Assembly: GCA_022841345.1 (NCBI GenBank)
Contig: JALHRR010000045.1
Coordinates: 1 to 40,028 of the forward strand
Reading direction: 5' to 3'
Origin: Saprospiraceae bacterium
GTDB lineage: Bacteria > Bacteroidota > Bacteroidia > Chitinophagales > Saprospiraceae
Length of the DNA stretch: 40,028 bases
The notes below the pieces were generated by a model, which did no database searches, was not told where the DNA came from, and saw only the letters and a list, made by a program, of their open reading frames with translations. The first letter of the stretch is position 1; each line of letters starts with the position of its first letter. A program made the position numbers and the translations under genes. This document shows, one piece after another, positions 17,106 to 26,314 of the stretch.

Positions 17106-18383
17106 ATGAAAAAAGTATTTCTTTTATTAGTTGTCTTTTTATCTGCAGCAAATTTATTTGCTCAGGATGATATTAAAAAAATGGTCCGCACGGCTAAAAG
17201 AGCATTGCAGTCCTACAATTTGGACCAGACAAATAATAAAGCCAAACTGGAAGAAGCTATCAAAACAATAGATGAAGTAATAGTAATGCCAGGAGCAGAA
17301 GCTGATTTTGAAACATGGTATACAAGAGGACAAATTTTCAATGAAGTAAACTTGGGAGATGGATTAATGAAAAGTATTAATCCTGCTCATGTTATAAAAT
17401 TCCCTTCCTCAGGTTATACTGCACTGCAATCTTATTCCAAAGCTTTGGACCTTGCTGTAAAAGGTTATGAGAAAAAGGACGCTGCAAAAGGATTGAATGA
17501 GAGTATGCAGGGTGCGCTGGTGTATGGATATGATGTTTACACAGCTGGTGATCAGGCAAAAGCTCATGAAATATTTAAAGCAATTTTGGATGCTCATGAC
17601 AAACTGATTACCAACAAAGAAAAGAGTCCTTTCAGTGAAGAAGAAGACTTGAATAATCAGATATACATCGTGGGAGTAACTGCACTGGGTTCAGGTAATA
17701 ATGCAGCTGCATCCAAATATTTGAACATGTTATTGGATAAAGGTCAGTTCAAACCTGAGATTTATGATGCATTATATAAATTGAATATTGAATTGAAAGA
17801 TGAAGCCGCTGCTGAAAAGTACCTTCGTACAGGCAGAGAAAAATTTCCCGATGATGTGAATCTTTTATTTTCTGAAATCAACGATGCACTACGCAAAGGA
17901 AAATTGGATGAGTTGGTTGCTAGCCTAAAAATGGCTATCGAAAAAGAACCATCAAACGTATCTCTCTATACCACTCTGGGTAATGTGTATGATAATCTGT
18001 TTCAAAAATCAGATGATCCTGCTAAAAAGATCACTTATTTCGATAGTGCTTTAATATATTACACTAAAGCACTTGAAATTAATCCACAGTCATTTGATGC
18101 AGTTTACAGTACGGGAGCACTTTATTATAACAGAGCTGCTGAAAAAACAACTGTACTTCAAACTATGGCCGATGATTTCTCTGCGACAGGAATCAAAAAA
18201 TACAAAGAATTACAAGCAGAAATCAATAATGTTTTCAAACAAGCATTACCATATTTCCTAAAAGCTGATTCAATCAACAACAAGGATAAAAACACATTGA
18301 TAGCATTGAAGGAGATTTATGCCCGTATCAATGAACTGGATAAGTCAAATGAATACAAAGAGAGATTGGATGCAATAGAATAA
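17106..18383 (+). CDS. exported tetratricopeptide-repeat protein
   Basis: 425 residues with a signal peptide ending FAQ (MKKVFLLLVVFLSAANLFAQ). The mature protein is helical with TPR-like pairs throughout, for instance SYSKALDLAVKGYEKKDAAK, AAASKYLNMLLDKGQFKPEIYDALYKL, LYTTLGNVYDNLFQK followed by YYTKALEINPQSFDAVYSTGALYYN, and LPYFLKADSINNKDKNTLIALKEIY. TPR proteins bind other proteins; the partner is unknown. It follows gyrA by 140 bp on the same strand and ends in a strong terminator, so it closes this transcription unit. Related periplasmic TPR proteins are common in Bacteroidota with no assigned function. Confidence 0.82.
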   Translation: MKKVFLLLVVFLSAANLFAQDDIKKMVRTAKRALQSYNLDQTNNKAKLEEAIKTIDEVIVMPGAEADFETWYTRGQIFNEVNLGDGLMKSINPAHVIKFPSSGYTALQSYSKALDLAVKGYEKKDAAKGLNESMQGALVYGYDVYTAGDQAKAHEIFKAILDAHDKLITNKEKSPFSEEEDLNNQIYIVGVTALGSGNNAAASKYLNMLLDKGQFKPEIYDALYKLNIELKDEAAAEKYLRTGREKFPDDVNLLFSEINDALRKGKLDELVASLKMAIEKEPSNVSLYTTLGNVYDNLFQKSDDPAKKITYFDSALIYYTKALEINPQSFDAVYSTGALYYNRAAEKTTVLQTMADDFSATGIKKYKELQAEINNVFKQALPYFLKADSINNKDKNTLIALKEIYARINELDKSNEYKERLDAIE

Positions 18384-18403
18384 AAGCATCGAGTAGATTT
18401 CTT

Positions 18404-18438
18404 AAAGCCTGATTCTGTTAACGGAGTCAGGCTTTTTT
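18404..18438 (+). terminator. intrinsic terminator after the TPR gene
   Basis: AAAGCCTGATTC at 18404 pairs with GAGTCAGGCTTT, with two G-U pairs, giving an almost continuous stem followed by TTTTTT. It begins 20 bases after the stop. Read from the other strand the stem is the same but only three U residues follow, so it mainly serves the plus strand while also lying beyond the end of the efflux operon. Confidence 0.85.
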
Positions 18439-18522
18439 ATTAAATATCATTCCTGGTGATACGCATGGGACTGGGAGATTGAATAGCTTACCTGATATAG
18501 AAATTCTCAAGACTAAATACTT

Positions 18523-19848
18523 TTACCTCTGCATCAAATTACCGGATATTCTAAGCATTTCAATTTCAAGCTGACGCTTTAATAATTCAGTCTGATATAA
18601 TTGATTGGCAGCGGATATATTTAATAATTGGATTTCTCTGAATTCTATATCAGTGATGGCTCCAAGTCTGTAGCGTTGTAATGCTATGTCTAAGCTTTGC
18701 TTTGTAAAATCAATATTGGAACGCTGTACATTAAGAATTTGATCGAGAGATTTGTGCTGATCTATCAGAATGTCTAATTGCCTTGTTTGCAGTGTTTGTG
18801 ATTCTTCCAGTTGTAATTGAAGAATCTCTCCATTTAAACGGGTATTTTCAATCTCTCGCTTTACATTGTTGCCATTATAAATATTTTGAGTCAGGGTAAC
18901 TCCAATGCTGGGACCATATCCCAGATTCTGCACCACAAATCCAGCCTGGTTTTGAGAAACATTAAAGTTAATTCCACTTGTCAGCGTAAGTACCGGCAAG
19001 CGAAGACTAATAGCTTCTTTCACCAGAAATTCATTGATTTTTGCCTGAGATCTCAGCTGTTTAAGCTGTACATTTTGGTTTATAAAACTGGTCAGTATCT
19101 GATCATATCCAGGTAAAGTGGGCCAATTGATTGTCGTATCTACTGTAATTTCCGTACTGACCTTCAATTGGAGTGTTTGTGCCATTTGATTTTTCAGTAC
19201 ATCCAGTTGAATCAGCTGATTGAGCATTGTCAGGCTATCATTATTATAATCAATTGTAGATTGTAGTGTAGAGACACCTGCTGCAGACCCAATTTTTTCT
19301 TTTGATCTGGCAAGATCCAGCCGTTCCTTACTAAGTCTGAGACTTTCCCGGGTCAGATCCAGAAATTTCAATTGTTGAACGATTGAAAAATAAGCATTCA
19401 CAATATCAGCCACAGTCTGTTCCATAACAGCTTGCCTTTCTAATTCACTCAAAGCCACTGTTTCTTCAAACCTTCTTTTAGCCGCCTGCATCCTGAATCC
19501 ATCAAAGAAGATCCAGTCTGCAAATATTCCGGAATTTAAATTATTAGAATATGCATTGTTTTGATTGATGGTCCTGTCATCAAAAAATAGCTGTCTTGTA
19601 TTGGTAAGGTTGTTGCCCTGACCAGCCTGCAGATATATTCTTGGGTAGAACCCGGCATTCCCGAATGTATTATTATTGGTGGCAATTTGTCTGGAAATGT
19701 CAGCCATCCTGATTCCATAATTGTTTTCAAGACCTATTTGAATCGCCTCATTTAAAGAAATTTCAAGCCGGGGTTTTTCCTGGGCTGTTAAGAAACCCGA
19801 ATAAGAAAAAAGGATTCCTATGATCAGGATTTTATTAAATAGATTCAT
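18523..19848 (-). CDS. TolC family outer-membrane efflux channel
   Basis: 441 residues from the ATG at 19848, which opens a signal peptide ending LTAQ. Two OEP half-repeats are visible: the first with LNEAIQIGLENNYGIRMADI, GNAGFYPRIYLQAGQGNN and DWIFFDGFRM; the second with AKINEFLVKEAISLRLPVLTL, GYGPSIGVTLTQNIYNGNNV and LDIALQRYRLGAITDIEF. It forms the trimeric tunnel through the outer membrane for the RND pump. The start codon lies inside the last 14 bases of the pump gene, so translation is coupled. Confidence 0.93.
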   Translation of the reverse strand: MNLFNKILIIGILFSYSGFLTAQEKPRLEISLNEAIQIGLENNYGIRMADISRQIATNNNTFGNAGFYPRIYLQAGQGNNLTNTRQLFFDDRTINQNNAYSNNLNSGIFADWIFFDGFRMQAAKRRFEETVALSELERQAVMEQTVADIVNAYFSIVQQLKFLDLTRESLRLSKERLDLARSKEKIGSAAGVSTLQSTIDYNNDSLTMLNQLIQLDVLKNQMAQTLQLKVSTEITVDTTINWPTLPGYDQILTSFINQNVQLKQLRSQAKINEFLVKEAISLRLPVLTLTSGINFNVSQNQAGFVVQNLGYGPSIGVTLTQNIYNGNNVKREIENTRLNGEILQLQLEESQTLQTRQLDILIDQHKSLDQILNVQRSNIDFTKQSLDIALQRYRLGAITDIEFREIQLLNISAANQLYQTELLKRQLEIEMLRISGNLMQR

Positions 19849-22800
19849 CTTCTGAACTGATTCTTTTCTTAGTGATAGACAGATATGCATATAGTGCTGG
19901 AATCACAAATAGTGTTAATAACAAGGAGAAAATCAAACCTCCTATGATTACCACACCCATTGGGATTCTGCTTGTAGCGCCTCCTTCCAGTGCCAGTGCA
20001 ATTGGAACTGCACCCAATATTGTGGCCAAACTCGTCATCAAAATAGGTCTCAATCTGAGAGTGGCTGATTCAATAACTGCTTCCAGTTTATTCTTGCCCT
20101 GATCCTTCAATTGATTAGCAAACTCAACTATCAAAATACCATTTTTAGTAACGATACCCACTAATACTATAATTCCAATCTGCGAAAATATATTTAATGT
20201 CATGCCCATCAACCACAAGGATAAAATCGCTCCTGTCAGCGCCAATGGTACTGTAAACATGATGATGAGCGGGTCAACAAAACTTTCAAACTGAGCAGCC
20301 AAAACTAAATAAACCAATACCAGCGATAGTAGAAATGCAAAAATCAGTGAATTGGAGCTATCCGCCAATTCTTTAGACACACCTGCTAAATCAGTGGAAA
20401 AAGTTTCATCTAATACTTCTGATGCTATGGATTGCATTTTCTCAATTCCCTGACCGAGTGTAACTCCGGGTGCCGGGTTGGCGGATACAGTTGCTGAGAC
20501 ATATCTATTATATCTGTATAACTGAGGAGGGGAGGAGGACTCCCGCAATTGAACTACATTATCCATTTGGATTAATTCTCCTCTGTTATTTCTGACATTG
20601 ACCGTGCTCAAATCGAGCGGTTTTTCACGAAACGCTCTGTCCGCCTGGCCGATCACCTGATATTGTTTGCCATTCAAAATGAAATATCCAAATCTCTGGC
20701 TACTGAAAAGCAATTGCAGTGTCTGAGCGATATCCTGAACAGAAACACCCAGAGCATTAGCCCGATCTCTGTCAATTGACACTGTTAATTCCGGTTTGTT
20801 AAATTTCAGATTAAGATCGGTAGCAATAAAGGCACTGTCTGAACTTGCTTTTTCCATGAATGCAGGAATCACTTCCTTCAATTTTTCAAAGTTCGGAGCC
20901 TGAATAACAAATTGCACCGGTAATCCTCCGCCTCTACCGCCACCTATGGTTTGTTCCTGAACTACAAATATTCTTGCCAGATTGAATTGCTTGACCATTC
21001 CGGAAATCATATCAGCTATTTCCTTTTGGCTTCGAACCCGGTTTTCAGGTTCTTCCAAAGCAACACGCACGAAACTTGCATTAACAGATACTGATCCACC
21101 AAATCCTGGTGAGGTAACAGCAATTATGGATCGCTTTTCCGGAAGTGTATCGACTATGCCCAACAATTCCTGGTTGAACTGGTCCATAGTTTCATATGAA
21201 GTGCCTTCAGGAGCAGTGGCAGATATCAAAAACCTGCTTTTGTCTTCCATGGGAGCGAGTTCCGATGGAATACCCTTTCCAAGTAAATAAATAGTAGCAA
21301 CACAACCCACAATACCTACCAAAGCCAGCCATTTTGCCCGCATAAACCTGGTGAGCCAATTTTTGTATCCGGACTCCATTCCATTGAAGAATTTCTCAGT
21401 AACAGAATAAAAACGGCTTTGCTTTTCCTTTTTGCTCAATATTCTGGAGCACAGCATGGGAGTCAGCGTTAAGGAAACTATAGTGGATATTATTACTGCG
21501 GCTGATACCACCACTCCAAACTCCCGGAATAATCTGCCTGTGAGTCCCTGCAAAAATATGATGGGCATAAAAACTGCTACCAGTGTGATAGTAGTTGAAA
21601 TAACTGCAAAAAATATTTCTTTTGATCCTTTGAGGGCTGCTTCCCTTGGACTTAGTCCGTCTTCTATTTTCTTATAGATATTTTCCAAAACTACAATGGC
21701 ATCATCCACTACCAAACCTGTAGCCAGAACGATCCCTAATAGTGTTAGGATATTAATGGAGAACCCTGAAATATACATAACGAAAAAGGTACCGACTAAT
21801 GAAATTGGAATAGCAAGAACCGGAATGAGGGTTGTTCTGAATCGTCTGAGAAATAAAAATATTACTCCCATAACCAGGAGAAATGCCATTAGAATAGTGC
21901 TTTGAACCTCTTTTATGGCCTTACGAATACTGGTGGTTACATCAAAAGAATATCCGACGTTGATATCCTGAGGCATTTCTTTTTTTATTTGCTCAATTCG
22001 CTCATATACTCTGTCAGCAATTTCAATGTAGTTTGATCCCGGCTGGGGAGTAATAGCAATACCGATTTGCGGAGTACCGCCATTTCCCCTTAAAATGGAT
22101 CGCTCATTTTCAGGAAGTAATTCCGCTCTGCCCACATCTCTGAGGCGAATAGGAACACCCATGTTATCCTGAATAATGAGATCATTAAAATCTTCTACTG
22201 TTTCCAGCCTTCCAAATGTACGAATGGTCAATTCCGTATTGCGGCCCTCCATGACTCCGGTCGGTAATTCTATGTTTTCTCTGTTTAATGCTAATTGAAC
22301 ATCCAATGGAGTTAATCCATAAGCAGCTAATTTGGAGGGGTCAAAGAGAAGCTTCATTGCAAAGCGTTTTTCTCCCCAAATGTTGACAGTTGATACTCCG
22401 CTAATCGTCTGTAACCTTTCTTTGAACAGATCATTTCCTATTTGACTCAGCTGTAGAAGGTCCCTGGTATTGCTCTGCACCAGGACAGCGAGAATAGGAC
22501 TGGCATCTGCATCCGCCTTTGATACAATAGGCGGGTCGATATCCTGAGGTAATCTTCTGAGCGATCCTGACACCTTATCACGAACATCATTTGCAGCATC
22601 ATCCATGTTGATTCCAAGGTCAAATTCAATTGTGATATTACTTCTACCGGTGCTACTGATCGAGCTCATACTCTTAATACCCGCTATACCACTGATACTC
22701 GCCTCAATTGGTTCAGTAATCTGAGCATCAATGATATCAGCGTTTGCACCGGAATAGTTGGTGGTAACTGAAACAACAGGGGGATCTACGCTTGGGTATT

Positions 22801-22906
22801 CTCTGACACCCAAAAATAAAAATCCAATCACTCCAAAAAGTATGATTACAATTGAAATAACAGTTGCCAGCACAGGCCGGTTGATGGACATGGATGCCAG
22901 ATTCAT
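19835..22906 (-). CDS. RND family inner-membrane efflux pump (HAE1-type)
   Basis: 1023 residues, the normal RND length. It begins MNLASMSINRPVLATVISIVI (first TM), then YPSVDPPVVSVTTNYSGA and ITEPIEASISGIAG of the porter domain. TM4 carries GLVVDDAIVVLENI with the proton-relay Asp pair, the second half repeats the plan with GIVTKNGILIVEFANQL near residue 920 and ends with LFVIPALYAYL. It uses the proton gradient to expel drugs, solvents or dyes; HAE1 rather than heavy-metal type is favoured by the absence of the CusA-like motifs. Only 4 bases separate it from the adaptor gene upstream. Confidence 0.95.
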   Translation of the reverse strand: MNLASMSINRPVLATVISIVIILFGVIGFLFLGVREYPSVDPPVVSVTTNYSGANADIIDAQITEPIEASISGIAGIKSMSSISSTGRSNITIEFDLGINMDDAANDVRDKVSGSLRRLPQDIDPPIVSKADADASPILAVLVQSNTRDLLQLSQIGNDLFKERLQTISGVSTVNIWGEKRFAMKLLFDPSKLAAYGLTPLDVQLALNRENIELPTGVMEGRNTELTIRTFGRLETVEDFNDLIIQDNMGVPIRLRDVGRAELLPENERSILRGNGGTPQIGIAITPQPGSNYIEIADRVYERIEQIKKEMPQDINVGYSFDVTTSIRKAIKEVQSTILMAFLLVMGVIFLFLRRFRTTLIPVLAIPISLVGTFFVMYISGFSINILTLLGIVLATGLVVDDAIVVLENIYKKIEDGLSPREAALKGSKEIFFAVISTTITLVAVFMPIIFLQGLTGRLFREFGVVVSAAVIISTIVSLTLTPMLCSRILSKKEKQSRFYSVTEKFFNGMESGYKNWLTRFMRAKWLALVGIVGCVATIYLLGKGIPSELAPMEDKSRFLISATAPEGTSYETMDQFNQELLGIVDTLPEKRSIIAVTSPGFGGSVSVNASFVRVALEEPENRVRSQKEIADMISGMVKQFNLARIFVVQEQTIGGGRGGGLPVQFVIQAPNFEKLKEVIPAFMEKASSDSAFIATDLNLKFNKPELTVSIDRDRANALGVSVQDIAQTLQLLFSSQRFGYFILNGKQYQVIGQADRAFREKPLDLSTVNVRNNRGELIQMDNVVQLRESSSPPQLYRYNRYVSATVSANPAPGVTLGQGIEKMQSIASEVLDETFSTDLAGVSKELADSSNSLIFAFLLSLVLVYLVLAAQFESFVDPLIIMFTVPLALTGAILSLWLMGMTLNIFSQIGIIVLVGIVTKNGILIVEFANQLKDQGKNKLEAVIESATLRLRPILMTSLATILGAVPIALALEGGATSRIPMGVVIIGGLIFSLLLTLFVIPALYAYLSITKKRISSEDESI

Positions 22907-22910
22907 AATA

Positions 22911-23948
22911 TTATTCTTTAACTTTTAACACTGCATCCATACCTTCACGCAATTGCAGGAGTCCCGATGTTACTATTGTATCTCCTTCTGTAACTCCGCT
23001 GATTATCTGAACTCTTTCTGCTGTCCTTATACCTGTTTCTACCAATTCAAAATTCACTTTCCCTGCTTTTAATTTCAAAACTTTCTGTCCTCTGATTTCA
23101 GGTATCAAAGCCTGAGTGGGTACCATAATTGCATTATCAATTTTATCAATCATGAAGTTTACATTGGCAAAAGCTCCTTTTTTCAGTTTGCCTGCCTGAT
23201 TAGCGGCAGTTGCCCTGATTTTAAAGGTGCGGCTATTGACGTCTATTTCTGAATCCACTGCATACATTTTGGCATTGAATGTATCTCTTAGTCCTTCCAC
23301 AGTAAACTGCAGACTTGAATTAGGTTTGATGATAGAACTGTATTTTTCGGGGACTGAAAATTCAATTTTCATGGGTTGCGTTTGAGACAATGTAGCGATA
23401 GGTTGTCCGGGCTGAACGAAACTTCCTAAACTTACTTGTCTGAGCCCTACGATGCCTGAAAAAGGGGCTCTGATTTCAGTTTTTTCGATTTGTGCTTTCA
23501 ATAATGCAATATCTGCTTCCACTCTGAGTACTTCTGTTTGGGAAAGGTCAAAATCTTCTTGTGCAATGGCTTTTATTTTGAGCAATTCAGATTTTCTTCT
23601 GTTATCTACATTCGCCAGTTCAAGGTTAACTTTAGCTTTTTCCATTCCAGCCTGAAGCTCTGCATCATTCAGCTTTACCAATAATTGACCCTTCTGAACT
23701 GAGCGCCCTTCTTCGAAATTTATCCTGATTATTCTACCCTGAATTTCGGGAAGTAATACTACTTCTTCATAGGGAAGTATATTTCCTGTGATGCTGATAG
23801 TGTTTTCCAGTGATTCCTTTTTCGCTACAATACCCTCTACTGCCAATGGTCCTTGTGGCCCATTGTTAGGGTTTGCGGTTTCAGTCTTTTTTTTACAGGA
23901 AACAAATGAAATAAGTAATAACAGCCCAAACAGTTTTGTCAAATTCAT
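22911..23948 (-). CDS. RND efflux periplasmic adaptor subunit (MFP)
   Basis: 345 residues. A lipoprotein signal (LLLLISFVSCKKK) places it on the periplasmic face of a membrane. The order is the usual adaptor plan: first half of the lipoyl domain (GNILPYEEVVLLPEIQGRI, EGRSVQKGQLLVKLNDAEL), an alpha-hairpin (about 85-150), the second lipoyl half (IEKTEIRAPFSGIVGLRQVS), a beta-barrel (MKIEFSVPEKYSSIIKPNS) and a membrane-proximal part ending VTSGLLQLREGMDAVLKV. It links the pump to the TolC-type channel. First gene of the three-gene efflux operon. Confidence 0.94.
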   Translation of the reverse strand: MNLTKLFGLLLLISFVSCKKKTETANPNNGPQGPLAVEGIVAKKESLENTISITGNILPYEEVVLLPEIQGRIIRINFEEGRSVQKGQLLVKLNDAELQAGMEKAKVNLELANVDNRRKSELLKIKAIAQEDFDLSQTEVLRVEADIALLKAQIEKTEIRAPFSGIVGLRQVSLGSFVQPGQPIATLSQTQPMKIEFSVPEKYSSIIKPNSSLQFTVEGLRDTFNAKMYAVDSEIDVNSRTFKIRATAANQAGKLKKGAFANVNFMIDKIDNAIMVPTQALIPEIRGQKVLKLKAGKVNFELVETGIRTAERVQIISGVTEGDTIVTSGLLQLREGMDAVLKVKE

Positions 23949-24032
23949 ATGGCAGTAAATCGATTGAAAAAATGAAAGCCCGAATTAATCGAAAATAAAA
24001 GGCGAAGCTAAAGATTTAGCAATTCACTCCAC

Positions 24033-24040
24033 CAAAAATA
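24033..24040 (-). promoter_or_regulatory. -7 promoter element for the efflux operon
   Basis: TATTTTTG on the minus strand, in the 122-bp gap after the beta-helix gene; predicted start near 24026, leader about 78 bases. The -33 box is not clear. It suggests the efflux operon is transcribed separately from the gene upstream. Confidence 0.4.
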
Positions 24041-24070
24041 ACAAACATTGGGATTATCTTAACACTTTGT

Positions 24071-26314
24071 CTATCTTGATAGTAAGCGACAATGTATAGA
24101 TGCTATTCCTGATTTATTAGCATTCACAATAACAATTTTATGGTGATTCTGTTCTAATTCAACAGGGATCAGAAACGGTTTGCTCTCATCTGATTCACTA
24201 CCATCATAGACAATTTTATCATTCAGATAGACCCGGCTCCGTCCACTTAAATACAATTCAAGATTGTAGTTTCCTGGTCCGATTTCAATATCTCCCTTTG
24301 ATACAGAAATGAAGCTATTGGTTTGTTTTTTTTGTCCATTATCTTCATATTGAAGACTCCACCAATCCCGGTGCAACTTGCTCATTACATAGGACTGAAC
24401 TGATTGGAGGTTCTCAACTTTTCCCTGTAAAATACGCTCTGACGGGAATTCATCTTCCAGCAAATAACAGTTTGTGATCCATTTTTCAACAGGTTCCAAT
24501 CTTTTAAAATTAAATTGGAAAGTATCATTTGCAGGAATGAGATTCCCTCTGTGATCAAAAAAGAATGAGCCCTGATGCCTGACGGATATTCCAAGTTCAG
24601 TTGAATGCATCTTTCTTATTGCAACCAGGGTATCCTGATATTGTCCACTCAATTTATTTATAGAATGAAATCCTTCTGATTGCTCAATATTCCACCGTGA
24701 GCCTGCCGGACCGAACATGATAAAAGTATATACCGAATCTTTTATCTCAGCCAGATGCATATAGGGATATCTGAAATCATACGGTCCCCAGTCTGTCATG
24801 ATGATGGTAGAAATTCCATGCCATGGATACATGGGAAAGCTGACATCGTATCCATCATTTATTTTTGGGACATTTATAACAGTAACATTGTCCTTTATGA
24901 TGCCAATTCTGTTGGAGCGATAGCTATTTCTTCTTTTATGAGCTTTGCTCAATGAATTATTTGACAAGGAATCCAGATCATTTTTCTTAAAAGTAAGTTT
25001 ACAAATTCCTTCCACATCTGTGTTTAGAACCTGTGGAATGTTTCTGAAATCATTATATTGAATATCAAATTTTTGCCCATTCTTAATCTCTAATGAGGTG
25101 CCATCAGCATCAAAAATATTATACATTATATTATAAGCCTCATTCTGCTTTGGATGCTTTGTATTGAATGCAGTCCAGGGAACTTTATTTTGGGATACAT
25201 TTGCCCAGAGTCTTATAGCTTTTTCATTTTCAGAGAATGAATTGTTTTGAATGTGGTTTTTATATCCGTGTTCTATGGCAATGCCAACTTTATTATTTTG
25301 AAATTGATTTTCTGAAATCAGGCTTTCATAGCTGTAGCCTCCCCAAATACCATGGATGCAGCCATTCAGCTTATTTCCTGTAATATAATTTTTACTAAAG
25401 GTTACTTCAATTCCATTGGTAGGAGCATAGGAACAATCATTTGCATAAAACACATTATCATTTGAGCCTCCGGTACCATGATCCATAGTTTCCTGTCCGG
25501 CCCAGAGAAAGATTCCATCACCGCTATGCGTAATACTGTTGTATGCAACAGTATTCTGGTTGCATTGCTGGAATAGCAGCACTCCTGCAGAATCCTGTCC
25601 TCTCCTGTAAAACTTGTGTGACACTCCTCTCACGTTGTAATCCAGTCTGTTATGTTGAATTACATTTTTTGAAGATCGGTATAATCCAATCCCTACGCCT
25701 GAATTAAAATTAATGGCGCTGTTATATATTGTATTTCCTTCACTTTTATCCAGTAATATGCCATTAAACCCTCCGGTGATTCTCAGTGATTCGAAAGTAG
25801 ATTGCTTCAAATTTGTTGCATATATCGCAGCTCCGTGATTTTTCCATTGTTGCATCTCATTGTTGTGGTAACTCAACCAGTCACTCAGCATTTCGTGTTC
25901 CCTGTAGCTATGGAGACGGGGTCTGTAATGATAGCTGAAATCACAATTATTCAAGTAAATACCTTCTGAATTTTCAATGTAAATAGCTGTGTGAAATCTA
26001 TGTACCCGTAAATTATTGAGCCTGATATTCTTCGCATCCTTAATAATAAAGGCAATACCCTTGTATTTATCAGGCTCAGTAAGATCATCTGCTCCCCACA
26101 AAGTAGCTCCTGAAAAGTCAAGTGTAAAATTTTCACCTGTTATGATAATTGTATTCCAGGCAGAATCGTAGCAGTTATATTTGAGAGGATTGATAAACGC
26201 TCCATTTTCGATTGTCATACCTGATTTCAGGGTGATAAAGGGTCTGTCCTGCGCCAATAATGCGGATGCAGTACTTATCATACTTATAATCAGGAACAAT
26301 GTCAATGTTTTCAT
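24071..26314 (-). CDS. secreted right-handed parallel beta-helix protein
   Basis: 747 residues from the ATG at 26314; the codon before it is TTG and is not needed. A signal peptide (MKTLTLFLIISMISTASALLAQ) is followed by the repeating turns of a NosD/pectate-lyase-like beta helix from about 60 to 430: IRLNNLRVHRFHTAIYIENS, NHGAAIYA, NVIQHNRLDYN, NTVAYNSITHSGDGIFLWAG, NGIEVTFSKNYITGNKLNG, NHIQNNSFSENEKAI. About 430-640 is a linker domain without a recognised family, with IIMTDWGPYDFRYPYMHL. The end (about 670-747) reads as a small beta sandwich of PA14 type: IGPGNYNLELYLSGRSRVYL, NDKIVYDG. Binding or cutting of a polysaccharide is plausible but no catalytic set was identified. It is translationally coupled to the antiporter gene. 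Confidence 0.75.
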   Translation of the reverse strand: MKTLTLFLIISMISTASALLAQDRPFITLKSGMTIENGAFINPLKYNCYDSAWNTIIITGENFTLDFSGATLWGADDLTEPDKYKGIAFIIKDAKNIRLNNLRVHRFHTAIYIENSEGIYLNNCDFSYHYRPRLHSYREHEMLSDWLSYHNNEMQQWKNHGAAIYATNLKQSTFESLRITGGFNGILLDKSEGNTIYNSAINFNSGVGIGLYRSSKNVIQHNRLDYNVRGVSHKFYRRGQDSAGVLLFQQCNQNTVAYNSITHSGDGIFLWAGQETMDHGTGGSNDNVFYANDCSYAPTNGIEVTFSKNYITGNKLNGCIHGIWGGYSYESLISENQFQNNKVGIAIEHGYKNHIQNNSFSENEKAIRLWANVSQNKVPWTAFNTKHPKQNEAYNIMYNIFDADGTSLEIKNGQKFDIQYNDFRNIPQVLNTDVEGICKLTFKKNDLDSLSNNSLSKAHKRRNSYRSNRIGIIKDNVTVINVPKINDGYDVSFPMYPWHGISTIIMTDWGPYDFRYPYMHLAEIKDSVYTFIMFGPAGSRWNIEQSEGFHSINKLSGQYQDTLVAIRKMHSTELGISVRHQGSFFFDHRGNLIPANDTFQFNFKRLEPVEKWITNCYLLEDEFPSERILQGKVENLQSVQSYVMSKLHRDWWSLQYEDNGQKKQTNSFISVSKGDIEIGPGNYNLELYLSGRSRVYLNDKIVYDGSESDESKPFLIPVELEQNHHKIVIVNANKSGIASIHCRLLSR